Assembly (NCBI RefSeq): GCF_000744095.1
Contig: NZ_JQLI01000001.1
Location: 4,092,001-4,156,000, forward strand
Length of the DNA: 64,000 nucleotides
Reading direction: 5' to 3'
DNA from: Cupriavidus necator A5-1
Lineage (GTDB): Bacteria > Pseudomonadota > Gammaproteobacteria > Burkholderiales > Burkholderiaceae
Below are positions 34,496 through 43,955 of this stretch, piece by piece. Made by a program: the position numbers and the translations under genes. The notes beneath the pieces are model-generated. The model had not been told where the DNA came from and made no database searches. It saw only the letters and a list, made by a program, of their open reading frames with translations. Position 1 is the stretch's first letter. Every line of letters starts with the position of its first letter.

Positions 34496-36239
34496 GGGGG
34501 GACGCGCCGGCAACCGCCGCGTCACCGGCTGCCACATCGGTTGCCACGACCCGGTTGCGGCCCATCGCCTTGGCCTGATACAGCCGCCGGTCGGCCACCC
34601 CGACGAGCTGCTCGAGCTCCTCGACGCGGTCCGCACCCGTCTCTGCCACCCCAAATGAAGCGGTGAACGAGATGAACCGGTGGGCATCGTCGCCTGGCCA
34701 CGTCTTGTCCTCGCCGACGGCGGGCACCGCCAGCGCGGCTACCGTTGCGCGAAGGCGCTCGGCCACGCGGCGGGCCTCTTCAAGGCTGGTAGCGGGGAGC
34801 AGGATGACAAATTCCTCCCCGCCGAAGCGCGCCGGCAAATCGACGGTACGCAAGCCGTCCCTGCAGGCGTCGGCCAGCGCGACCAGCGCGCGATCGCCGT
34901 TGGCGTGGCCCCAGGTGTCGTTGATACGCTTGAAATAGTCGACGTCCACCAGCACCAGCGACAGTGGCTCAGGGTTGCGTTGCCGGCGATCGCGTTCGAG
35001 CCGGAAGCGGTGCTCGAACGCGCGCCGATTGGCCAACCCTGTCAGCGCATCGTGTTCGGCCAGCGCGCGCAACGCTTCGCCACGCTCGATAAAGCGAGCG
35101 AACAGCCGCGAAATCACCACCAGCGACACCCACAGCAAGAGGCCTATGGCCAGCACCACGCCCACCAGCGGCCAGCGCAAGCCCTGGAAAAAGGCGGCGG
35201 CAAGCTGTGTGTCTGAGACTTCCTCCACCAACAACAGGTCGGTGCTGCCGACCCGGCGAAACAGCAGATGCTGACCCGCCCCCCGCAGCGTACCCTCCCC
35301 GCGCGCCCACAAATCAGCGGCAGATTCATTGCGCCACGGCCCCTCAAAATCCCTCGGCCATTGCTGGCCCGGCGCCATGCCTGGCTCGCTGATGGCGATG
35401 ACCTCGCCGTTGCGCGCCGCCAGTATCCGCTTGCCCGGCCCCGGCACGGCCTCGCCCAGCGCGCGCCTGAGCATGCGCTGGCTGATTTCCAGCACGACGG
35501 CGCCGCGAAAGTCATTGCCGAGGTAGACCGGCGCGCTGATCGCGAAGCGCAGCTCCGGCCTGGACAGTGCAACGTAGACAGGCGTGCGCACCACGCGCCG
35601 CTGCGGGTTGCGGTCTGGCATGGTGTCGCGATAGAGGGGCATGCTGGAAAAACGCTCCAGCCCGCGATGGGGCGCGATGGTGTCTTGCGGCACCCCGATA
35701 TAGAAGCCGTTGCGGGACACGAAGCGACCGGCTGCCTCGAACTCGAGATTGCCGACCGTGATCTGCAGCAAGCGTCCTACCGTACGCCCCACGGCCAGGT
35801 CCGCGAGCAGGGTCTCGTCATTGCGGACATACCCGGGCAGCCGCGCAAGTTCAGCGGGTCCGAAGCCAAAAGCGGTAGGGCCGCCGGCGGATAGCGGCAG
35901 CTGCCAGGTCGGCTGGTTGCGGGCGGCATAGGCGGCTTGCAACTGGGAATCCGGCGCCGTCGCATCGCTGCCCTGCCGGGATTGCAACGACTCCTCGGCG
36001 ACCTGGCGCAGCGTCTGCACCCGGCGCAGCTCCTGCTCCATGAATACCGCGACGGCGATCCTGGTATGGTCCAGCTCATGCTGGACTTGTGCCAGGTGGC
36101 GCTCATTGAGGATGCCAGCCGCGCGCCAGCACAGGATCGCAATCAGGGCGAGCGAAAGCATCGCACAAAACAAGACGACGTGGTGCGGTCGATTCTCCAC
36201 ATATCTCCAGAGCTTTGCCCTCGGCCCTAGCACTCGCAT
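34470..36239 (-). CDS. Membrane diguanylate cyclase with periplasmic sensor domain
   Basis: This 589-residue protein has an N-terminal membrane helix (VVLFCAMLSLALIAILCW), a long periplasmic sensory domain (about 45-345) of the kind classed as Cache, a second membrane helix (PLVGVVLAIGLLLWVSLVVI) and a C-terminal GGDEF domain. The active-site signature is present as RFGGEEFVILLP, preceded by HDALTGLANRRAFEHR and DVDYFKRINDTWGH, so it should make cyclic di-GMP. An RxxD inhibitory site is seen only as DLPARF, without the standard form. The gene appears monocistronic. Confidence 0.9.
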   Translation of the reverse strand: MRVLGPRAKLWRYVENRPHHVVLFCAMLSLALIAILCWRAAGILNERHLAQVQHELDHTRIAVAVFMEQELRRVQTLRQVAEESLQSRQGSDATAPDSQLQAAYAARNQPTWQLPLSAGGPTAFGFGPAELARLPGYVRNDETLLADLAVGRTVGRLLQITVGNLEFEAAGRFVSRNGFYIGVPQDTIAPHRGLERFSSMPLYRDTMPDRNPQRRVVRTPVYVALSRPELRFAISAPVYLGNDFRGAVVLEISQRMLRRALGEAVPGPGKRILAARNGEVIAISEPGMAPGQQWPRDFEGPWRNESAADLWARGEGTLRGAGQHLLFRRVGSTDLLLVEEVSDTQLAAAFFQGLRWPLVGVVLAIGLLLWVSLVVISRLFARFIERGEALRALAEHDALTGLANRRAFEHRFRLERDRRQRNPEPLSLVLVDVDYFKRINDTWGHANGDRALVALADACRDGLRTVDLPARFGGEEFVILLPATSLEEARRVAERLRATVAALAVPAVGEDKTWPGDDAHRFISFTASFGVAETGADRVEELEQLVGVADRRLYQAKAMGRNRVVATDVAAGDAAVAGASPPTARSSRS

Positions 36240-36986
36240 AGACGCCTTATTCTCAGCATCAAACCGCTCGCTCGCGGAAATCCTGCCTTGCAGCGAACAC
36301 CGCCATCAGCACTCCCACTGCGCTGCGAGGGGCGCGGCAAGGTGGACGATTTGATCGGCCTCGCCCCGTACTGAGCCAGGTCCGGGAAAGCAAGGGGTAC
36401 TGGCCGACCCGCCCACTCTACGCTCAGCCCGGTGGGGCGGGCAAGCAACGCACAATGCCATGACCGGCCGCTCCGGTGCGCGCATGTCCTGTTCCGGTAG
36501 CCCACGCGCAGCCGTGGCAGGCCTTCCCAGGAGTTGGCGTCCAACCAGGTTGGGCACGTCGAAGCAATGCTTGATCCGCTCGACATGTCTGACCTAAGAC
36601 CTGGTGTCGAACAAAAGACAACTTACGGAGCCGTACGTAGGACATTGAATCGCTTTCCCACCATGTGGAAAAAGCGATGCTCGACGGATTTGCTTTGGAG
36701 GGTTGGTAGCCGAGCCACACCAGCGCCCGCAATGGCCCGACAGCGTCCATCGAGCCGATTGGCCGATGGCTGCTATGGTCGAGGAGCGTGGATCGATGCG
36801 CTCTCCTCAGCCGGAGGTAACCGGCCATTTGTGGCCATTCGCGGGTGTCAACGTCAACCACCGAAATTCAGCCGGTAACGGCCATCGCCGCCACGTGCAG
36901 CTATTCGAGTACGACCGGACTTCCTTCTGTCACTCAGCCCTGCACGCGACCGCTAATGCGCCGCGATGGGTAGCAACTGCCCCCAA
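36240..36986. other. Long intergenic region without a recognisable gene
   Basis: These 747 bases contain only short frames without family resemblance, a plus-strand frame through 36534-36878 and a minus-strand frame 36424-36861. Base composition is less skewed at third positions than in neighbouring genes, which argues against coding. It may be a decayed remnant or a repeat-derived spacer. No terminal inverted repeats of an insertion sequence were seen. Confidence 0.45.
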
Positions 36987-38735
36987 TCAAGTACCGTGCC
37001 GCGGCACCTCGCTCTGCGCTTCTTGCAGTTCGCGCCACTGGATCTTTCCGGTGGCCGACTTTGGCAGCGCCTCGACGAACTCGATCACGCGGGGGACCTT
37101 GTAGGCGGCCAAGCGCTCGCGGCACCACTGGATGATCTGTTCGGTGCTGGCCTCCTCGCTCGCGTGCATGCCCGGCTTGAGGACGATGACAGCTTTCACG
37201 GTCTCGCCGCGCCGCGCGTCGCGCGCGGCGATCACGCAGGCCTCATGGATGGCCGGATGGCCGTAGAGCAGGTTCTCCACCTCGGCCGGCCAGATTTTGA
37301 AGCCGGACGCGTTGATCATGCGCTTGAGGCGGTCGCGCATGAAGAAATAGCCGTCCTTGTCGACGAAGCCAAGGTCGCCTGTGCGCAGGAAGCGCTTGCC
37401 GTCGATATCGATAAAGCTCTCGGCATCGGCCTCGGGATTGCGCCAGTAACCGCGCACCACCTGGGCGCCGCTGACGATGATCTCTCCTAGTTCGCCCTGC
37501 GGCATCTCCACGCTGCTCTGCGGGTCAATCACGCGCGCGTCGACCCCGAATGTAGCAATGCCGAGACACTCGCGCTTGGGCCGGTGACGCGGGTTGGACA
37601 ACAGGAAGGCGGCGGTCTCAGTCATGCCATAAGCCTCGATATAGCCCAGGCCAAAGCGCTGCTGCAGCATATTGGCCACGGCATCGGGCATGGCCGCGCC
37701 ACCGCCGCCCAGGAAGGCCAGGCAGGAGAGGTCGCGCTCAAGGATGCCCGGCTGGAAAAAGAAATCCACCAGCATGGCCGGCGCCGCGCCCCAGTTCGAG
37801 ACCCGGTAGCGCTCGATCAGGTCGGCCGCCAGCACGCGGTCCCATCTGGGCAGCAATACGATGGTCGCGCCCAGATAGAGCGGTGCATGGATGCCGTTCT
37901 GCATGCCCAGCAAGTGGAACATCGGCGCTACCGACAGGAACACCGCATCGGGCGTGTTGGCGCGCCAGATCTGCGAGCCTACGGCGGCGCTCATCAGCGT
38001 GCCGTGGGTATGCATGCAGCCCTTGGGATGGCCCGTCGTGCCGGAGGTGTAGGCCAGCATGCACAGCGTGTCGGAACCGGCTGCGTGGGGCAGCGGCATC
38101 AAGCCGGCCGCATCCGCGTCCTGCCAGCGCACCAGGGTACCGCCCGCCGGTGCCTGCCCCGCGAGGGGGGTGCGCGCGCGCAGCCAGGCCGGCACGGCCG
38201 GGCCGCCATTGGATTCCGCCTCGCCGGGCAGCATGTCGGCGTAGTCGTGGACGACCACGTGCGGCAGCGCGTCGCCACGCAGCGGCGCCAGTCGCTCGTA
38301 GAGCTCGGCCGCCGCGAAGGCCACGTGCGCGCCGCTGTCGGCCGCCACATGCTCCAGCTCGGCGGTCAGCCACATCGGGTTAGCCGGCACCACCACGGCC
38401 TCTGCCCGCAAGATGGCGTAGTAGGCGATGATGAACTGCGGGCAATTCTGGCTGTACAGCAGCACGCGGTCGCCGGGCGCAACACCGCACTCGCGCTGCA
38501 GGTAGCCGGCCATGCGCTCGATCTGCCCGAGCAGCGCGGCATAGGAGATCGCGCTGCCGAAGTACTGGATCGCGGTCTTGTCCGGGTAGCGGTGCGCGGC
38601 GACCTCGACGTTATAGACCAGGCTGGTGCGGGGTATGCTGGCCTCGGCAGGCAGGCCCGGCGGCCAGAACGGGGAGCGACGGATGGGGGCGGGCGCACGC
38701 GATGGCGATGCGCCAGAGGTTGGAGACTGCGTCAT
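36987..38735 (-). CDS. AMP-forming acyl-CoA synthetase
   Basis: This 582-residue enzyme of the ANL superfamily activates a carboxylic acid to its CoA ester via an acyl-adenylate. Motifs are the phosphate loop AYTSGTTGHPKGCMHTH, A5 region YIEAYGMTETAAFL, A7-A8 FLRTGDLGFVDKDGYFFMRDRLKRM, and the catalytic lysine region PKSATGKIQWREL. Length and motifs place it with the medium/long-chain acyl-CoA synthetases. It is the last gene of the P450 operon and starts 24 bases after the aldehyde dehydrogenase stop, so it would convert the acid product of that pathway to an acyl-CoA for beta-oxidation. ATG 38735 was preferred to TTG 38750. Confidence 0.9.
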   Translation of the reverse strand: MTQSPTSGASPSRAPAPIRRSPFWPPGLPAEASIPRTSLVYNVEVAAHRYPDKTAIQYFGSAISYAALLGQIERMAGYLQRECGVAPGDRVLLYSQNCPQFIIAYYAILRAEAVVVPANPMWLTAELEHVAADSGAHVAFAAAELYERLAPLRGDALPHVVVHDYADMLPGEAESNGGPAVPAWLRARTPLAGQAPAGGTLVRWQDADAAGLMPLPHAAGSDTLCMLAYTSGTTGHPKGCMHTHGTLMSAAVGSQIWRANTPDAVFLSVAPMFHLLGMQNGIHAPLYLGATIVLLPRWDRVLAADLIERYRVSNWGAAPAMLVDFFFQPGILERDLSCLAFLGGGGAAMPDAVANMLQQRFGLGYIEAYGMTETAAFLLSNPRHRPKRECLGIATFGVDARVIDPQSSVEMPQGELGEIIVSGAQVVRGYWRNPEADAESFIDIDGKRFLRTGDLGFVDKDGYFFMRDRLKRMINASGFKIWPAEVENLLYGHPAIHEACVIAARDARRGETVKAVIVLKPGMHASEEASTEQIIQWCRERLAAYKVPRVIEFVEALPKSATGKIQWRELQEAQSEVPRHGT

Positions 38736-38759
38736 GTTGTCGTTCTGCAAGTCCTTCTC

Positions 38760-40181
38760 TTATTGCGATCGCTTCAGCGAAACCGTTCGGGGCACCGTAT
38801 ATTCCAGCAGCCCCTCGACGCCGTTCTCGATGCCGACGCCCGATTGCTTGTGGCCGGCCATGGGCTTGTGGGGCCCAAGGGTGTGAATCTGGTTGACCCA
38901 GACGGTACCGGTGTTGAGCCGCAACGCGACTTGCATGGCGGCCTCCGCGTCGCGGCCCCAGACCGAACCTCCCAGTCCGTATTCGCTGTCATTCGCGCGC
39001 GCGATGGCGTCGTCCACGTCGCGGAACTTGAGCAAGGGAAGGATCGGGCCGAATGGTTCTTCGCGGACCACGCGTGCGCTGTCCGGCGGGTTGTCCACCA
39101 GCGTGACAGGAAAGAAATAGCCGCTTCCCTCCGCCACTTCGCCGCCGGCAAGGATGCGATACCCGGCGCTGCGTGTATCCTCCAGCAGCGCCTTCAGCCG
39201 CTCGAACTGGCGGCGGTTCTGCACCGGGCCAAGCTGGACGCCTCCCATGTCACCCGGGCCAACGCGCGTCTCCTGCGCCAGCCTGACCAGCGCCCGCGCC
39301 AGCCGGTCGTAGATGTCTTCGTGGATATACAGCCGCTTGATCGCCAGGCAGTACTGCGCGTTGTTGGCAAACGCGCCCCAGAAGATCGCAGGCGCGATGG
39401 CCTCGACATCGGCATCGGGCAGGACAATGGCGGCGTCATTGCCACCCAGCTCCAGCGTCAGCCGTTTCAGGTTGACCGCCGCTGAGGCCATCACTGCGCG
39501 GCCGGTCTGGGTAGAGCCGGTAAAGCTCAGCTTGTCGATGCCCGGGTGGGCCGACATCAACGGCCCAAGGGCATCGCCGCCACTGATGACATTGAGCACG
39601 CCAGCCGGCAGGACATCGCGCAGCAGTTCGCCCAGCTTAAGCGTCGTCAGCGGCGTGAATGGCGATGGCTTGAGCACCATCGTATTGCCGGTAAGCAGGG
39701 CCGGCGCCACCTTCCACATGGCGAGTGCCAGCGGGAAGTTCCAGGGCACGATGCCGCCCACGACGCCTAGCGGCACGCGCAGGACACGAACCTGCTCGGT
39801 GGCAGACTCGCTGACCGTCTCCACCGGGAGTTCGAGCCTGGCCATCTCGGTGCACCAGAGCGCCGCTTTTTGCACCTCCTGCCGCGCCTGGGCAAGGGGC
39901 TTGCCCTGCTCACGCGTCAACAGTTGCGCCAGTTCCTCCAGGTTGGCGGTGATGGTCTCACCGATCCTGACGACATATTGCTGGCGCGCCTGCAGCGGCA
40001 AGCCGGCCCAGGCCGGCGCGGCGCGCCGCGCGCTGGCAACGACCTCATCCAACTGCGCCGGGGTCGCATCGGGTGCTGCGGCAATGACGCGTTCCGTTGC
40101 GGGGTTGAGTACATCAAAGCCGGCCAGCGTGGGCGCGGCTTTGCCATCGATGGTCATGCTGAATCCAGCGGTGTCACCCAT
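38760..40181 (-). CDS. NAD(P)-dependent aldehyde dehydrogenase
   Basis: This 473-residue enzyme oxidises an aldehyde to the acid. It shows the cofactor-site PWNFPLALAMWKVAPALLTGNTMVLKPS region (VVGGIVPWNFPLA), the glycine motif FTGSTQTGR, the catalytic Glu in TLELGGND, and the catalytic Cys in NNAQYCLAIKRL, where NNAQYC replaces the more frequent NAGQxC. The C-terminal PHKPMAGHKQSGVGIENG is family-typical. Within the operon it follows the reductase gene by 104 bases and precedes the ligase gene, so it should act on the aldehyde made by the zinc alcohol dehydrogenase. Confidence 0.92.
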   Translation of the reverse strand: MGDTAGFSMTIDGKAAPTLAGFDVLNPATERVIAAAPDATPAQLDEVVASARRAAPAWAGLPLQARQQYVVRIGETITANLEELAQLLTREQGKPLAQARQEVQKAALWCTEMARLELPVETVSESATEQVRVLRVPLGVVGGIVPWNFPLALAMWKVAPALLTGNTMVLKPSPFTPLTTLKLGELLRDVLPAGVLNVISGGDALGPLMSAHPGIDKLSFTGSTQTGRAVMASAAVNLKRLTLELGGNDAAIVLPDADVEAIAPAIFWGAFANNAQYCLAIKRLYIHEDIYDRLARALVRLAQETRVGPGDMGGVQLGPVQNRRQFERLKALLEDTRSAGYRILAGGEVAEGSGYFFPVTLVDNPPDSARVVREEPFGPILPLLKFRDVDDAIARANDSEYGLGGSVWGRDAEAAMQVALRLNTGTVWVNQIHTLGPHKPMAGHKQSGVGIENGVEGLLEYTVPRTVSLKRSQ

Positions 40182-40285
40182 GATGATTGGGACCTCTTTT
40201 TAACCAAAAGGATTTCGACAGGCCACACCGACGACACGCGGCTGTCCGAAGCCGGGCCTGCCTCGCCGGGTAGCGGATTGGCGCT

Positions 40286-41251
40286 TCAAAGATCGAGGAC
40301 AAGCAACGAAGATTTCGCGCGCGAGCAACAGGGCGTGAACTGGTTGCCGCAAGCGTGTTCTTCATCAGTCAGGAACACGTCCCGATGATCGGCCTCGCCC
40401 TCCAGCAGGCGCGTCACGCACGTCCCGCACGTGCCCTCCTCGCACGAGGTGTAGATGTCGACGCCGGCTTCGAGGAGCACCGAAGTGATCGAGCGGTCCG
40501 CGGGAATATGGAAGACCTGGCCGGTGCTGGCGATCCTGACGTCGAAGGTGCTGTCATGCGAGGTATCGACGGGCTTGGCACTGAAGTACTCGTATCGCAC
40601 CCGCTGCTTCGGGATTCCCGCTTGCTCGGCCGCGCGGCAAACCCATTCGATAAAACCGGAGGGTCCGCAGACGTAGATCTCGTCATCGCTTCCCGCCTGG
40701 GCGAACAGCATGACGGGATCCAGCTTCTGCACATCGCCCTGATCGTCGTAGTGGAAGGCGACTTGCTGCCTGTAGGCGGATTGCTCGATACGGCTGCGGA
40801 ACGCTGCCTTGTCCTGGCTGCGCGCGCAGTAATGCAGGGCGAAGCCGGTTGCCGACGCATGCAAGGCCTCGGCCATGCATAGCATCGGCGTGACACCGAT
40901 CCCGCCTGCGATCAGGATGCTGCGGGTGCCCGCCTTCAGCGGAAAATGGTTCCGGGGCGCGCTGATCTCGATGACAGCGCCCGCCTCCAGCCGCTCGTGG
41001 ATGGCGACCGAACCGCCGCACGAGGCGGGATCCCGAAGCACGCCAATCAGGTAACGGTAGCGTTCGGACGGCGCATTGCAAAGCGAATACTGCCGCACGA
41101 CTCCGGGTGCGACGTGGACATCGATATGGGCGCCGGCCTCGAACGGTGGCAGCTCGCCCCCCTTCGGGTCGCGCAGCTCCAGGCTGATGATGTCGTCAGT
41201 TTCGCGGTTGCGTTGCGCAATGCGTACGAAGAGTGTGTCTTGGGAATTCAT
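40286..41251 (-). CDS. Class I-type ferredoxin reductase with fused 2Fe-2S domain (PDR/VanB family)
   Basis: This 321-residue reductase has an FMN/NADH domain followed by a plant-type ferredoxin domain, as in phthalate dioxygenase reductase and VanB. The flavin motif RQYSLCNAPSER, the nucleotide-binding IAGGIGVTPMLCMAEAL, and GPSGFIEWVC are present. The cluster ligands are in CEEGTCGTC and a later HACGNQFTPCC. It lies 35 bases downstream of the cytochrome P450 gene, so it probably delivers electrons from NAD(P)H straight to the P450, with no separate ferredoxin in the operon. The start ATG 41251 is chosen because the upstream extension is unrelated. Confidence 0.9.
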   Translation of the reverse strand: MNSQDTLFVRIAQRNRETDDIISLELRDPKGGELPPFEAGAHIDVHVAPGVVRQYSLCNAPSERYRYLIGVLRDPASCGGSVAIHERLEAGAVIEISAPRNHFPLKAGTRSILIAGGIGVTPMLCMAEALHASATGFALHYCARSQDKAAFRSRIEQSAYRQQVAFHYDDQGDVQKLDPVMLFAQAGSDDEIYVCGPSGFIEWVCRAAEQAGIPKQRVRYEYFSAKPVDTSHDSTFDVRIASTGQVFHIPADRSITSVLLEAGVDIYTSCEEGTCGTCVTRLLEGEADHRDVFLTDEEHACGNQFTPCCSRAKSSLLVLDL

Positions 41252-41286
41252 GGCGCGATGCCTTGCTGCAGACTGCGATGGGATGG

Positions 41287-42579
41287 CTACTGCATGACGC
41301 AGCGAACGGGAAGATGCTTGGGTCCGCCGACGAAGCAGGAGGCGATCATCTCCATCTCGCCCGCCGCTTCCACGCATCGCAGGCGCGGAATAATTTCCTC
41401 GAACAGGACTCGCATTTCCATCTTCGCCAGGTGCTGGCCCAGGCAGACATGGGCACCGAAGCCGAATGCCAGGTGGCGGTTGGGCTTGCGATCGATGTTG
41501 AAGTCAAAGGGCTGGTCGAAGACCTCTTCATCCCGATTGGCCGAGCCGTAGCACAGCATCAGCCAGTCGCCCTTGCAAATCGTGCGTCCGCGGATCTCGG
41601 TGTCTGCCGTCGCGGTCCGCATGAAATGCCGGACCGGCGAGGCGATGCGCACCGCTTCGTCAATGAACTGCGGAATCAGCGAAGGGTCGGCCTGGAGCCG
41701 GGGCAGCAGTTCCGGATACTGGCTCAGCGCCCACATCGCGACCGCGGACGAGGACGATGTGGTGTCGTGGCCTGCCGTGGCAATGATGACGTAATACCCC
41801 AGCCGGCTGACCTCGCTGATCGGCTCGCCGTTGACGACGGCGTTGGCGAGCAGCGTTGCCACATCATTGCGCGGATTGACCCGCCGCTCGGCGGTGACTT
41901 TCTCGAAGTAGTCCCTGAAGTCCGCCACTACCGCCATCAGGCTCTTTGCCAGGGCGCCGTCATTCGCGCTTTTCTCCTGCTTGGCGCGCTTGAGTTCAGG
42001 ATCCTCGCTACCAAAAAGCTCCTGGGTCAGCAGCAGCATCCGGGGCTCATCCTCAGGCGGCACGCCGAGGATGTCCATGATGACGTGCAGCGGATAATGC
42101 AAGGCAATGTCCTTGGCGAAATCGATGGTGTTGCCATCGCTTTGCTGCAGCTTGTCAACGATCTGCCGTGCCAGCCCGCGGATGCGCTCATCCAGCTTCA
42201 GGATGCTGTTAGGCATGAACCACGACTGTGTCAGCGCACGCAGGCCCTTGTGCTCGTCGCCATCCACGTGGACCAGCGCCTTGACGATGTTCGGGCGGCC
42301 GGTGGTCGCGATCACATGGTCGATCGAAGCCTTGGGCCGGCAGACGACGGAGTAGTCCCCGTTGTGGAAGAGATTGTGGTCGCGCGAGATGGCGGTCACG
42401 TCGGCGTGCTTGGTCACGACCCAGAACGGATCGAAACCGTCATTGACGGCGCGCCCCAGCGGATTGTTCTCGCGCGCCCACGTATAGGCTGCGTGCAGCC
42501 GGGCGGGATCGGCATAGGCGCTGGGATCGACCAGGACTTGCGCCACGTCGCCGGGAAGATCGAAATCGGTGTGGTTCAT
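41287..42579 (-). CDS. Cytochrome P450 (bacterial class I)
   Basis: This 430-residue soluble P450 has the I-helix oxygen-activation motif AGHDTTSSS, the K-helix EAVR in IDEAVRIASPV, and the heme-binding loop FGFGAHVCLGQHLAKME with the axial cysteine. It resembles the bacterial monooxygenases of terpenoid or alkyl substrates such as P450terp/P450lin-type families. Genes on either side encode an alcohol dehydrogenase, a reductase, an aldehyde dehydrogenase and an acyl-CoA ligase, which suggests hydroxylation of a methyl group and further oxidation to an acid. The start ATG 42579 was chosen because the frame upstream overlaps the alcohol dehydrogenase gene. Confidence 0.93.
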   Translation of the reverse strand: MNHTDFDLPGDVAQVLVDPSAYADPARLHAAYTWARENNPLGRAVNDGFDPFWVVTKHADVTAISRDHNLFHNGDYSVVCRPKASIDHVIATTGRPNIVKALVHVDGDEHKGLRALTQSWFMPNSILKLDERIRGLARQIVDKLQQSDGNTIDFAKDIALHYPLHVIMDILGVPPEDEPRMLLLTQELFGSEDPELKRAKQEKSANDGALAKSLMAVVADFRDYFEKVTAERRVNPRNDVATLLANAVVNGEPISEVSRLGYYVIIATAGHDTTSSSSAVAMWALSQYPELLPRLQADPSLIPQFIDEAVRIASPVRHFMRTATADTEIRGRTICKGDWLMLCYGSANRDEEVFDQPFDFNIDRKPNRHLAFGFGAHVCLGQHLAKMEMRVLFEEIIPRLRCVEAAGEMEMIASCFVGGPKHLPVRCVMQ

Positions 42580-42608
42580 GGTATCGAACTTGATGGTGGG
42601 GTTGGGGC

Positions 42609-43718
42609 TCAGGGCAGCAGCACGGGCTTGACACACAGCCCCTGCTTTTGCTCCGCGACGGCACGGTTGATGTCGGCAAGGGGATAGGTCTTGACCAGCC
42701 TGTCGAAGGGGAAGCGTCCCTCGAGGTACAGGGCCATCAACTGCGGGATGAACACATCGGGATCGCTGTCGCCTTCGATGATCCCGCGATAGGTGAAGCC
42801 GCCGCGCATGACCTCGCGCAGCGTGCCCGGCAGGCCCAGGCTCGTCGCATGCGCGGGCGGCACGCCGACGAAGCCGAAGGTGCCGCGCGGCGCCAGTAGC
42901 TTCGGCACCGCTGCGATGACCGCGGGGATGCCGCTGGTATCCAGCGCAAAGTCGACCCCATGGGGCGCAATGGCGCGCACCGCGGCAGCCAGGTCGGGGC
43001 TCTGGCCCGGATCGATTGCATGCGTGGCGCCAAGCGACAAGGCCAGGTCGCGCCGGTTGGCGTCGGGCTCGACCACGATGACCGTCCCGCATTGCTGCAG
43101 CACGGCCCCCATCACGGCACTGAGCCCGACCGCGCCTGCGCCCAGCACCACCAGCGATGCGCCTTCATGACACGCCATCGAGCGCATGACCGCGCCCGCG
43201 CCGGTCTGGATGCCGCAGCCAAGGGTGCCGGCGATCTCGAGCGGAACGCCGTCCGGCACCTTGACCACGTTGCGTTCGGTCGTCACTGCATGCGTCGCGA
43301 ATGAGGACTGGCCGAAGAAGTTGCCGGAGATCTCGCCACTGCCGTCACGCATCGATTTGGAGCCATCGGCGCGCTGGCCGACGAAATTCAGTGCTGCCAT
43401 CGCATGGCAATAGGCCGGCGCATGGCGATCGCACTGCGGACAATGGCCACAGGAGGAGAACGTGATGGCGACGTTGTCCCCGGGCTTCACCTTGGTTACG
43501 CCGGCGCCGACCATCTCGACAACGCCGGCGCCTTCGTGCCCGAACACGGCCGGCATGGCGACGGGGAGCAAGCCTTCGGCAGCGACAAGATCGGTATGGC
43601 AAAGCCCGGCGCCGACAATCCTGACCAGGATTTCCCCTGCCTCCGGAGGGTCTAGTTCGACCTCTTCGAGGACGAACGGCGCGCACGGCGCCCGTGTCAC
43701 TGCAGCAGTGATTTTCAT
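42609..43718 (-). CDS. Zinc-dependent alcohol dehydrogenase (class III-like)
   Basis: This 369-residue medium-chain dehydrogenase has catalytic-zinc ligands in GAGLCHTDL and VFGHEGAGVV, structural-zinc cysteines CGHCPQCDRHAPAYC, and the nucleotide-binding VVLGAGAVGLSAVMGA. The sequence resembles aryl-alcohol, geraniol and other terpene/benzyl alcohol dehydrogenases of the XylB/GeoA type. It is the first gene of the operon, just downstream of the palindrome at 43773. It should oxidise the primary alcohol produced by the P450 to the aldehyde. Confidence 0.92.
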   Translation of the reverse strand: MKITAAVTRAPCAPFVLEEVELDPPEAGEILVRIVGAGLCHTDLVAAEGLLPVAMPAVFGHEGAGVVEMVGAGVTKVKPGDNVAITFSSCGHCPQCDRHAPAYCHAMAALNFVGQRADGSKSMRDGSGEISGNFFGQSSFATHAVTTERNVVKVPDGVPLEIAGTLGCGIQTGAGAVMRSMACHEGASLVVLGAGAVGLSAVMGAVLQQCGTVIVVEPDANRRDLALSLGATHAIDPGQSPDLAAAVRAIAPHGVDFALDTSGIPAVIAAVPKLLAPRGTFGFVGVPPAHATSLGLPGTLREVMRGGFTYRGIIEGDSDPDVFIPQLMALYLEGRFPFDRLVKTYPLADINRAVAEQKQGLCVKPVLLP

Positions 43719-43772
43719 GGTGTCTCCGCTTGGTTTTATTGGCTGGGCGGCACGGCGCGCCCGCTTTTTTTC

Positions 43773-43792
43773 AGAATCAGAACTCTGATTCT
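43773..43792. promoter_or_regulatory. Perfect 20-bp palindrome, candidate TetR operator
   Basis: AGAATCAG (43773-43780), AACT, and CTGATTCT (43785-43792) form a perfect inverted repeat. It lies 55 bases upstream of the alcohol dehydrogenase start and in the gap shared with the divergent TetR gene. A further copy of the half-site AGAATCAG occurs at 43935-43942, directly upstream of the TetR ATG. This is the expected layout for repression of the operon and of the regulator itself. Confidence 0.65.
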
Positions 43793-43934
43793 ATTATTGG
43801 AAGGCAACGAACCCGCTTCAATGCGGGCTTTCCCCTACGGCAGAAATCGAGGTGGGCGCGACCAGCCGTGAAGCGCCAGCGGATACGGCTCCCGGGCGAG
43901 GTGGGGCCGGTGCTGCATAATGCTTACCTGTTCC

Positions 43935-43942
43935 AGAATCAG
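43935..43942 (+). promoter_or_regulatory. Second AGAATCAG half-site before tetR
   Basis: The same octamer as the palindrome arm is found 14 bases upstream of the regulator start codon, without a good second arm. It could be a weaker site for autoregulation. Confidence 0.35.
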
Positions 43943-43955
43943 GATTGCCGTCTCC

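Noticed and set aside
36424..36861. 145-residue minus-strand frame in the long gap
   Set aside because: It has no similarity to known families, no ribosome-binding site, and overlaps an opposite-strand frame of equal quality.
37584..39485. 633-residue open frame on the plus strand
   Set aside because: It lies antisense to the acyl-CoA ligase and aldehyde dehydrogenase genes and has no family motifs.
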